DNA of 64,000 nt from an uncultured Oscillospiraceae bacterium (lineage in GTDB: Bacteria; Bacillota; Clostridia; Oscillospirales; Ruminococcaceae): assembly GCA_910587135.1 (NCBI GenBank), contig CAJULF010000005.1, forward strand, positions 19,439 to 83,438. Reading direction: 5' to 3'. The notes beneath the pieces are model-generated. The model made no database searches. It was not told where the DNA came from and worked only from the letters and a program-made list of their open reading frames with translations. A program made the position numbers and the translations under genes. Shown here piece by piece: positions 48,702 to 55,994 of the stretch; position 1 is the first letter of the stretch, and each line of letters begins with the position of its first letter.

Positions 48702-49082
48702 ATGGAGAATAATGCAAATTATGCCGGAAACAATTATAACGGTGAATCCATTTCGGGAACGGAACACGGTCAATCCTGCTGCGGTCACGGCTGCGCGGGC
48801 TGCGGAAAAACCAAGCTTCGCTCTCCCAAGGAATACAAGCGGCTGATAAACCGCCTTAACAGAATTTCGGGGCAGATAAGCGGCATAAAGGGAATGGTGG
48901 AAAAAAACGCCTACTGCACGGATATCCTTGTACAGGTCGCAGCAGTAAACGCGGCACTGAACTCCTTTAACAAGGAACTGCTGGCGGAGCATATCCGAAG
49001 CTGTGTGGCGGAAAATATAAGAAACGGCAACAACGAGATCATAGACGAGCTTGTGCGGACGCTTCAGAAGCTTATGAAATAA
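48702..49082 (+). CDS. csoR: Copper-sensing transcriptional repressor CsoR
   Basis: 126 residues. The C-H-C copper site is present: Cys72 (NAYCTDILVQ), His97 and Cys101 (AEHIRSCVAE). The core RLNRISGQISGIKGMVE is typical. Unusually, the first 38 residues add a Cys/His cluster (HGQSCCGHGCAGCG) that may bind extra copper. AAGGAG precedes the ATG at 48702. It is autoregulated with copA through the operator at 48651. Confidence 0.92.
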   Translation: MENNANYAGNNYNGESISGTEHGQSCCGHGCAGCGKTKLRSPKEYKRLINRLNRISGQISGIKGMVEKNAYCTDILVQVAAVNAALNSFNKELLAEHIRSCVAENIRNGNNEIIDELVRTLQKLMK

Positions 49083-49112
49083 TTGAGCGTGTGAGAACAG
49101 GGGGATCGGAAG

Positions 49113-51641
49113 ATGGAGCAATATAACGTTACGGGAATGAGCTGCGCGGCTTGCAGCGCGAGAGTGGAAAAGGCGGTCGGAGCGGTAAAGGGCGTAAGCT
49201 CCTGCTCGGTAAGCCTGCTGACAAATTCCATGAGCGTTGAGGGCACGGCGGACAGTGCGGAAATAATAGAAGCTGTCACGGCGGCGGGATACGGCGCTTC
49301 GGTCAAAAGCGGTTCTTTGTCCGCGGGCGCGAACAAACCCGCCGACAGCGCGGATGAGCTAAAAGATAAGGAAACACCCAAAATGAAAAAGCGGCTGTTC
49401 TGGTCGCTGGGATTTCTGGTCGTACTGATGTATATTTCCATGGGACACATGATGTGGGGGTGGTATCTGCCGCCGTTTCTCGCGGAAAATCATGTGTCAA
49501 TGGGGCTTGCGCAGATGCTGCTGACAGGCGTTATAATGGTAATAAACCAGAAATTTTTTATAAGCGGATTCAAGGGGATAATTCACCGCGCGCCCAACAT
49601 GGATACTCTTGTCGCGCTCGGTTCCGCGGCGGCTTTCGTGTACGGGGTTTATGCGGTGTTCATGATGTCGGACGCGCAGCTTCACGGCGACGCGGATAAG
49701 GCAATGACCTATATGCACGAGCTGTATTTCGAATCGGCGGGTATGATACTTACGCTTATAACGCTCGGCAAACTGCTTGAGGCGTATTCAAAGGGCAGAA
49801 CCACAGACGCGTTAAAGGGGCTTATGAAGCTCGCGCCTAAAACCGCTTCGGTAATACGCGGCACAGAGGGCGCGGCTCAGAAAGAAGAAACCGTGCCCAT
49901 TGAGCAGGTGATGACAGGGGATATTTTCGTGGTTCGCCCCGGGGAAAGCATTCCGGTTGACGGGATCATAATTGACGGCGAAACGGCGGTGGACGAGTCG
50001 GCGCTTACGGGCGAGAGCATTCCCGCGGACAAGATCATCGGCGATGAGGTAAACGCCGCCACAATAAATATTCAGGGATTTATCAAATGCCGCGCCTCCC
50101 GCGTGGGAGAGGACACGGCGCTGTCACGCATAATACGCATGGTGAGCGACGCGGCGGCTACAAAAGCTCCCATAGCCAAAATAGCGGACAGAGTATCGGG
50201 GGTATTTGTGCCGACAGTTATCGCGCTCGCTCTGATAACCGCGGCGGTGTGGCTGATAGCGGGAGAGGGCGCGGGATTCGCGCTTGAGCGCGGTATCTCC
50301 GTTCTGGTCATCTCCTGCCCCTGTGCGCTTGGACTTGCCACTCCTGTAGCGATTATGGTCGGCAGCGGAGTGGGCGCGAAAAACGGAATTCTCTTTAAAA
50401 ACGCCGCTTCGCTGGAGGAAACCGGAAAAACCGAAATAGTCGTGCTGGATAAAACCGGTACCATCACCAAGGGACAGCCTACCGTAACCGATATTATTCC
50501 GTCAGCGGAAACAGACGAGGAATATCTGATAAAAACCGCTCTATCCCTGGAGCAGCGCAGTGAGCATCCCTTGGCACGTGCTATAATGAAATACGGCGAG
50601 GAGCGCGGATTTTCCCCCGACGCAGAGGTGTCCTCCTTTGAGGCGCTCCGCGGAAGCGGTCTGGCGGCTGTGCTGAGTGGTGAGAAGCATATAGCGGGCA
50701 ACCTTCGCCTGGCGGAAACCTACTGCGATATCCCCGAGGATATGCGTACAAAAGCCGAAAGCCTTGCGGAGCAGGGAAAGACCCCGCTGTTCTTCTGCAG
50801 GAGCGAACGGCTTATGGGCATGATAGCGGTCGCTGATATAATACGCGAGGAGAGTGCGGAAGCCATAGCCGCCCTCAAAAACATGGGAATACGCACCGTA
50901 ATGCTCACCGGTGACAACGAGCGCACCGCAAAAGCGGTGGGAAAACTCGCGGGTGTGGACGAGGTGATAGCGGGAGTGCTTCCGGGCGGCAAGGAAGAGG
51001 TTGTGCGCACCTTAAAGTCAAAGGGAAAAACCGCGATGGTAGGCGACGGGATAAACGACGCTCCCGCACTTACAAGAGCGGATATCGGCATAGCCGTGGG
51101 AGCGGGCGCGGATATCGCCATTGACGCGGCGGATGTGGTTCTTATGAAAAGCCGCCTTACAGACGTTCCCGCCGCGATACGCCTGAGCCGCGCCGCGCTC
51201 GGTAATATACGGCAGAATCTTTTCTGGGCGTTTATCTACAACGTTATCGGCATGCCGCTTGCGGCAGGGCTTTGGATACCGCTTTTCGGGCTGCGGCTAA
51301 GCCCAATGTTCGGCGCGGCGGCAATGAGCCTTTCCAGCTTCTGCGTGGTAACAAACGCGCTGCGGCTTAATCTGGTCAATATTTTCAGTTCCAAACGGGA
51401 CAGAAAAATCAAACATAAACATAAGGAGGACAAGAATATGGAAGTAACTATGAAAATCGAGGGCATGATGTGCGGTCACTGCGAAGCGACGGTCAAAAAA
51501 GCTCTTGAGACTCTGCCCACGGTACAGAGCGCCGAGGTGAGCCACGAAAGCGGCACCGCTGTTGTAAAGCTTAGCCAGCCCACCGATTTTGAGGTTCTGA
51601 AGAAGGCGGTCGAGGACAAGGACTATAAAGTAATATCATAA
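49113..51641 (+). CDS. copA: Copper-exporting P1B ATPase with C-terminal CopZ-like domain
   Basis: 842 residues. An N-terminal heavy-metal domain (GMSCAACSARVEKA; C11, C14) is followed by eight membrane helices, actuator TGES, the transmembrane copper site SCPCALGLATP, phosphorylation DKTGT, HP motif (SEHPLAR), and MVGDGINDAPAL. Beyond the last helix a lysine-rich linker (KRDRKIKHKHKEDKN) leads to a second heavy-metal domain (GMMCGHCEATVKKALE; C787, C790). That domain matches free-standing CopZ chaperones and has its own in-frame ribosome site and ATG at 51438. It exports Cu(I). It starts 30 bp after csoR. Confidence 0.95.
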   Translation: MEQYNVTGMSCAACSARVEKAVGAVKGVSSCSVSLLTNSMSVEGTADSAEIIEAVTAAGYGASVKSGSLSAGANKPADSADELKDKETPKMKKRLFWSLGFLVVLMYISMGHMMWGWYLPPFLAENHVSMGLAQMLLTGVIMVINQKFFISGFKGIIHRAPNMDTLVALGSAAAFVYGVYAVFMMSDAQLHGDADKAMTYMHELYFESAGMILTLITLGKLLEAYSKGRTTDALKGLMKLAPKTASVIRGTEGAAQKEETVPIEQVMTGDIFVVRPGESIPVDGIIIDGETAVDESALTGESIPADKIIGDEVNAATINIQGFIKCRASRVGEDTALSRIIRMVSDAAATKAPIAKIADRVSGVFVPTVIALALITAAVWLIAGEGAGFALERGISVLVISCPCALGLATPVAIMVGSGVGAKNGILFKNAASLEETGKTEIVVLDKTGTITKGQPTVTDIIPSAETDEEYLIKTALSLEQRSEHPLARAIMKYGEERGFSPDAEVSSFEALRGSGLAAVLSGEKHIAGNLRLAETYCDIPEDMRTKAESLAEQGKTPLFFCRSERLMGMIAVADIIREESAEAIAALKNMGIRTVMLTGDNERTAKAVGKLAGVDEVIAGVLPGGKEEVVRTLKSKGKTAMVGDGINDAPALTRADIGIAVGAGADIAIDAADVVLMKSRLTDVPAAIRLSRAALGNIRQNLFWAFIYNVIGMPLAAGLWIPLFGLRLSPMFGAAAMSLSSFCVVTNALRLNLVNIFSSKRDRKIKHKHKEDKNMEVTMKIEGMMCGHCEATVKKALETLPTVQSAEVSHESGTAVVKLSQPTDFEVLKKAVEDKDYKVIS
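51423..51440 (+). promoter_or_regulatory. Internal ribosome site and start for a CopZ-like chaperone inside copA
   Basis: AAGGAGGA (51423-51430), 7-nt gap, ATG (51438), in frame with copA. Initiation here would give a 67-residue protein (51438-51641) consisting of just the CxxC heavy-metal domain, the size and form of CopZ. There is no stop codon between copA and this ATG. Confidence 0.65.
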
Positions 51642-51656
51642 GCGGGGTACGATAAA

Positions 51657-51842
51657 ATGGCTTATATGGTTACAAGAAAATGTCCCAAATGCGGGAAAAC
51701 TCTGGCGCTTACCCCCGAATCCGCCAAGATAGGCGTGGTATGCCCCGTCTGCAAGACCTTTGTAGGCGAAAAGGACGCCAAGATGGACAGTGAGGAAATA
51801 AGAAAGCTGAGCCAGGCAATTCACGAAATGCTGAAACAATAA
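51657..51842 (+). CDS. Small zinc-ribbon protein in copper operon
   Basis: 61 residues with four cysteines in two CxxC knuckles (RKCPKCGKTLALT ... VVCPVCKTFVG), then a charged helix (SEEIRKLSQAIHEML). It is 15 bp after copA, so co-transcribed. It may bind metal, or be a general zinc-ribbon adaptor. The ribosome site is weak (GGGGTACGATAAA). The family is not recognised beyond the knuckle pattern. Confidence 0.7.
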   Translation: MAYMVTRKCPKCGKTLALTPESAKIGVVCPVCKTFVGEKDAKMDSEEIRKLSQAIHEMLKQ

Positions 51843-52025
51843 TACTAATTCACAATCTCCGTATAGACATCTTTGCAAAAATCCCAAACCTATCGCCGCG
51901 TCAACTCTCCTTGGCAGGTTGACTGCGTCGAGCCGATACATACAGTACGCCTGCGCCGAGTTGCCTTGCGGCTATGCTTGTTCTTTTCGCAAATCTTGTC
52001 TATGCTATGATTGTGAATTAGTATA
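51842..52025. repeat. Family C inverted-repeat element, copy C2
   Basis: Left end ATACTAATTCACAATC is exactly repeated inverted at the right end (GATTGTGAATTAGTAT). Inner matches TAGACATCTTTGC and GCAAATCTTGTCTA continue the arms. It begins on the stop codon of the zinc-ribbon gene, as C1 does on its neighbour. The centre differs from C1 in length but shares GCGTCAA.CTCCTTG-like sequence. Confidence 0.75.
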
Positions 52026-52063
52026 AAAAATCTCCGCTCCCGATTTAAGGAGCGGAGTTTTTT
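52026..52063. terminator. Bidirectional terminator
   Basis: CTCCGCTCC (52032-52040) pairs with GGAGCGGAG (52049-52057), flanked by six A on the left and six T on the right. It serves the copper operon and the convergent small membrane gene. Confidence 0.85.
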
Positions 52064-52076
52064 ATTTCCGAAATAA

Positions 52077-52391
52077 TTACTTGATGATCTTAACGCCGCC
52101 GATAACAGGCAGAGCCTTCATCTGACCCTGAGAAACGTTTATGATACCGATGATCATAAAAATCAGATATGCCAAACCCGCAAGGCTGTTGATTATCACA
52201 CCAATAAATCCGACGAACGGAATGAAGCTGAGGATAGAACCCGCAACCTCCAGCACGATACACGCAAGGAACAGTACAAGCCCCTGATTAGCGTGAAAAC
52301 GGCAGAACTCCGTTTTGCCCGCGCACAGCGGAATCAGCCACAGAATACCTATGTAGCCGAGAATTCCAAAAATCTTATCATTTGAATCCAT
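52077..52391 (-). CDS. Small membrane protein, DUF4870-like
   Basis: 104 residues from the ATG at 52391 behind GGAGG. Three hydrophobic helices (about 6-24, 35-58, 62-92) with a short loop AGKTEFCRFHANQGL between the first two, the pattern of the DUF4870/Tic20-like family. The role is unknown. Its own promoter is at 52458-52486. Confidence 0.78.
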   Translation of the reverse strand: MDSNDKIFGILGYIGILWLIPLCAGKTEFCRFHANQGLVLFLACIVLEVAGSILSFIPFVGFIGVIINSLAGLAYLIFMIIGIINVSQGQMKALPVIGGVKIIK

Positions 52392-52457
52392 ATTAAAGAC
52401 CTCCAAATTTATTCGAGATAAACTATCCCGCGGCGGAGCCACAATCCGCTTATAACA

Positions 52458-52486
52458 ATAATACCGCAAAATCGTCATTTTGTCAA
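52458..52486 (-). promoter_or_regulatory. Promoter of the DUF4870-like gene
   Basis: On the minus strand: TTGACA (52486-52481), a 17-bp spacer, TATTAT (52463-52458). Confidence 0.7.
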
Positions 52487-52594
52487 GCCATAAAATAAAT
52501 TTATCGCAAACAAAGCAACAGTTTTTAGCAAACATGTACAGTAAATACATATTATGCCGCTTAAAACCGTCATTTTATACAAATCGCGCGAAAA

Positions 52595-53230
52595 TCACAT
52601 ATCCGAAAGATAGGGATTGCAGTACCGCTCATTTTCCAGAGTTGTTCCCGTGCCGTGCCCGCAATAAATATCATAATCGCCCTCAAGCGCGGCAATTTTC
52701 CTCAGAGATTCTCTCATCTGTGCGGTGCTGCCCGAATAACCGTCGGTTCTGCCGCAAGAGCCGTTAAAAATAACGTCGCCCGCGAAAATCACTTCAGACC
52801 TTTCGCCCGAGCCGGTTTTGCATAACAGCAGGCAGCTTCCCGCGGTATGCCCCGGAGCTGCCATTACCGAAAATTCCATACCGCAGACGGAGAGGGTATC
52901 GCCGTCGGCAAAGGTTCTGTCTGGAGTAACGGGATGGAACGGAACAGGCATAAAGTCCGACCAGCTTTTTTCCGCGCTTTGCAGCATTTCTCTGTCAGCT
53001 TCGGGAGCGATTATTTCCGCACCCGTTTCCGCCTTCAGCTCCGCAACGCCTGCAAAATGGTCATAGTGACCGTGCGTGATAATTATCGCACCGAGAGTCA
53101 ATTCGTTTGCTTTCAGGTATTCCAGCACCTCCGCTGACGAAGCGGGGTCTATCACCACAGCTCTGCCCGATTCTCCTGCAATGATAAAGCAGTTTGTACC
53201 CAGTGCGCCCAAAGGCATTGAAGTTATCAT
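52595..53230 (-). CDS. MBL-fold hydrolase, glyoxalase II-like
   Basis: 211 residues, GGGGGG before ATG. Metal motif THGHYDHFAGVAEL (HxHxDH), then APGHTAGSCLLL, FAGDVIFNGSCGRTD and YCGHGTGTTLENE. The order and length match the short glyoxalase II-like hydrolases that follow relA in many Firmicutes. The natural substrate is unknown. It is the last gene of the recJ-relA cluster. Confidence 0.92.
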   Translation of the reverse strand: MITSMPLGALGTNCFIIAGESGRAVVIDPASSAEVLEYLKANELTLGAIIITHGHYDHFAGVAELKAETGAEIIAPEADREMLQSAEKSWSDFMPVPFHPVTPDRTFADGDTLSVCGMEFSVMAAPGHTAGSCLLLCKTGSGERSEVIFAGDVIFNGSCGRTDGYSGSTAQMRESLRKIAALEGDYDIYCGHGTGTTLENERYCNPYLSDM

Positions 53231-53248
53231 AATCGTACCCCCCGAGAA

Positions 53249-53758
53249 TTATTTTTTGGTGATTTTCGCCCCGCCCCTTGTCTTATTGTAGGACTCCGTC
53301 GCTCCGAACGCCTCTATAAGTGCGGTTTCCATATCGTTCAGCCGCTTGGGCTTGACGGGAATAATACGGACGTAGGCTTCCTTTCCATACTTTATATCCG
53401 CGTATACATCTCCCTTTCCCTTTCCGTTAAAGTGATTGTGAACGCGCTGGCATACGTTGACGGACTGCCCGATATAAATATTTTCGTAATTTACAAAGCG
53501 CTTTCCGCGCACGGGCTTGTCAAATATCATTATCACATAGCAGCCCGAAAAATCCGTGTATTTGTAGCCCGTTGGCTTATCCGCACCCTCCGTTATCCAG
53601 TTTTTCTCGAACTCGGCATAGTGCAGAAATTCGCCGCGCCGTATTTTTCTCCGAAGCCGCGAATTGGTAACGCGGCGCGAGCTTCTTGCCGCGATATACA
53701 GCACAAGCAGGATAAGCAGCGCCCCGCAGGCGATATAAAACCGATAATCCGTAATCAT
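53249..53758 (-). CDS. Membrane-anchored GIY-YIG-domain protein
   Basis: 169 residues. An N-terminal helix (about 6-24; YIACGALLILLVLYIAA) is followed by a basic stretch (RSSRRVTNSRLRRKIRR). A GIY-YIG-like domain spans about 70-165: GCYVIMIFDK and NIYIGQSVNVCQRVHNHF in place of GIY/YIG, the arginine in VCQRVHNH, and METALIEAFGATESYN with the metal-binding glutamate. A nuclease fold tied to the membrane is unusual. It starts two bases after the relA stop. Confidence 0.78.
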   Translation of the reverse strand: MITDYRFYIACGALLILLVLYIAARSSRRVTNSRLRRKIRRGEFLHYAEFEKNWITEGADKPTGYKYTDFSGCYVIMIFDKPVRGKRFVNYENIYIGQSVNVCQRVHNHFNGKGKGDVYADIKYGKEAYVRIIPVKPKRLNDMETALIEAFGATESYNKTRGGAKITKK

Positions 53759-53760
53759 GA

Positions 53761-55941
53761 CTACTGCTTGCCCGTGCGTTCCACCGATATTACCCCCGCT
53801 ATCTTCTTGAGTCTTGTCATTACATTGGTGAGCTGCTCAACGCCTGCTATCTCAATGGTTATGGCAAGGTTGGTGTTGCCGTTTTTCAGGCGGTGCATAT
53901 TCATTTCGTGCACGGGGATATGATTCGCGGCTATCGCCATGGTAACGTCCGCAAGGAGAGAGGTCTTGTTCTCAGCTATGACCTCCACGGTGGCGCGGTA
54001 GGTGGAATCGTCCACTCCCGCCCAGTTCGCCTTTATCCAGCGCTCCTTATTATCCTCGCTTTCCATGTTGTTGATAACATTTATGCAGTCCTGCTTGTGA
54101 ATGGAAACGCCGAAACCGCGGGTAACAAAGCCTATTATCGGGTCGCCCGGCAGCGGGTTGCAGCACTGCGCAAACTTTACAAGGCAATTATCCACGCCCT
54201 CTATAATTATGCCCTTGCTGCGGCTGCGGCTGTTGCTTTCCTGAATGCTCTCCGCGGCGGTTTTCACGGGTGCGGATTCTTTCTGGCGGCGAAGCTCGTC
54301 CTCCTTTATGCGCTGGATTATTTTTGACAGCGATACGCCGCCGTAGCCTATCGCCGCATAGAGATCCTCGATTTTGTTCAGCCGCTGACGGTGCGCCGCT
54401 TCGGAAAGAAGCGCATCGTCAAGCGGTATGCCGTTGCGCTTGAACTCGCGCTCCAGTTCCTCGCGCCCGCGCTCGATATTCTCCTCGCGTCGCTCTTTCT
54501 TGAACCATGAGCGTATCTTGCCCTTTGCCTCGGTCGTCTTTGCTATATCCAGCCAGTTGCGGTTGGGACCGTATCCCGGGGAGCCCGAGGTCAGTATCTC
54601 AATGATATCTCCCGTTTTGACCTGATAATCGAAGCTCACCATTCGCCCGCCGACTTTCGCGCCCGTCATCTTGTTCCCCACCTGGGTGTGAATGGCATAT
54701 GCAAAATCTATTACCGTTGAACCCATCGGCAGCGAGAACACATCCCCCTTGGGCGAGAAAACAAACACCTCGTCGGGGGCAAGGTCGGTTTTTATCGCGT
54801 CGGTTATCTGCTCGACATCGTCTGCCTCCTGCTGGCGCTCCAGAAGCTGCCTTATCCAGTCGAATCGCTTCTCACCCGCTACGCTTCCCTTAAGCCCCGC
54901 CTTGTACTTCCAGTGCGCCGCGACACCGTACTGCGCGGTGTTGTGCATTTCAACCGTTCTTATCTGCACCTCGAACGGGATACCCTCCCGCCCTATTACC
55001 GTGGTGTGCAGCGACTGATATCGGTTGGGCTTTGGCGTCGCAATATAATCCTTGAAGCGGTAGGGTATGGGTCGGAACATATCATGTATAACGCCCAGAA
55101 CGTTATAGCATTCAATTACCGACTGCACGATAACCCTTACCGCGTAAATATCGTATATCTCATCAAATTTCTTGTTTTTGAGGTATACCTTTTTGTAAAT
55201 GCTGTATATGGATTTCACCCTGCCCTCGATAACAGGCTCGGGCTTTATGTCCGTAATGCGTTCGCTTATGCGGGACTTTATCTTGTCGATAAAATTGTCC
55301 CGCTCCTCCTTGTGAAGATCGAGCAGACGCTCCACCTCGCTGCATCCGTAAGGATCGAGGTAGTGTATGGAGATGTCCTCCATCTCCTCCTTTATGGCGT
55401 TCATACCGAGCCTGTGGGCAATGGGCGCGTATATGCTCATGGTTTCGAGCGATGTTTTGCGCTGCTTGTGGGGCGGGCGGGGTCCGAGGGTGCGCATATT
55501 GTGAAGCCTGTCGGCAAGCTTTATGATAATAACGCGGATATCCTTTGACATCGCCATGAGAATCTTGCGGATATTCTCCGCCTGCTGCTCCTCCTTGGAG
55601 TTGAGCGGAACAAGTCCTATTTTGGTCACGCCGTCCACCATCAGCGCCACATCGTCGCCGAACTGTCTGCGAAGTTCCTCCAGGGTCACCGCCGTATCCT
55701 CCACAACATCGTGGAGCAGCGCCGCGCACACGGTGTCGGTATCCATGCAGTAATCCAGCAGAATTGAGGCTACCGCCAGCGGGTGGGTGATATACTTGTC
55801 CCCCGATGTGCGCATCTGCCCCTCGTGCGCCTTATCAGCCAGCTCGTAAGCCTTTTTTATCTTTTCCGTATCGTATTGCTTATCCAGCGAATTTATCTTT
55901 GCAATAAGCTCCTCGATAGTATTAACGTCCGTTATGCCCAT
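53761..55941 (-). CDS. relA: (p)ppGpp synthetase/hydrolase RelA/SpoT
   Basis: 726 residues. HD hydrolase domain (HPLAVASILLDYCMDTDTVC, then AALLHDVVEDT), synthetase domain (KSIYSIYKKVYLKNKKFDEI, then YDIYAVRVIV), TGS domain (VFVFSPKGDVFSLPMGSTVI), conserved Cys/His region (FAQCCNPLPGDPIIGFVTRG), and a C-terminal ACT domain (LADVTMAIAANHIPVHEMNM). It makes and degrades the stringent-response alarmone. GGGGGC precedes the ATG. It lies 53 bp after recJ; the apt gene often found between them is absent. Confidence 0.97.
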   Translation of the reverse strand: MGITDVNTIEELIAKINSLDKQYDTEKIKKAYELADKAHEGQMRTSGDKYITHPLAVASILLDYCMDTDTVCAALLHDVVEDTAVTLEELRRQFGDDVALMVDGVTKIGLVPLNSKEEQQAENIRKILMAMSKDIRVIIIKLADRLHNMRTLGPRPPHKQRKTSLETMSIYAPIAHRLGMNAIKEEMEDISIHYLDPYGCSEVERLLDLHKEERDNFIDKIKSRISERITDIKPEPVIEGRVKSIYSIYKKVYLKNKKFDEIYDIYAVRVIVQSVIECYNVLGVIHDMFRPIPYRFKDYIATPKPNRYQSLHTTVIGREGIPFEVQIRTVEMHNTAQYGVAAHWKYKAGLKGSVAGEKRFDWIRQLLERQQEADDVEQITDAIKTDLAPDEVFVFSPKGDVFSLPMGSTVIDFAYAIHTQVGNKMTGAKVGGRMVSFDYQVKTGDIIEILTSGSPGYGPNRNWLDIAKTTEAKGKIRSWFKKERREENIERGREELEREFKRNGIPLDDALLSEAAHRQRLNKIEDLYAAIGYGGVSLSKIIQRIKEDELRRQKESAPVKTAAESIQESNSRSRSKGIIIEGVDNCLVKFAQCCNPLPGDPIIGFVTRGFGVSIHKQDCINVINNMESEDNKERWIKANWAGVDDSTYRATVEVIAENKTSLLADVTMAIAANHIPVHEMNMHRLKNGNTNLAITIEIAGVEQLTNVMTRLKKIAGVISVERTGKQ

Positions 55942-55994
55942 AATAGCCCCCGATTAGTTCAGACGAAAAAAGTGAATATCTGTGATTTTTCCCG

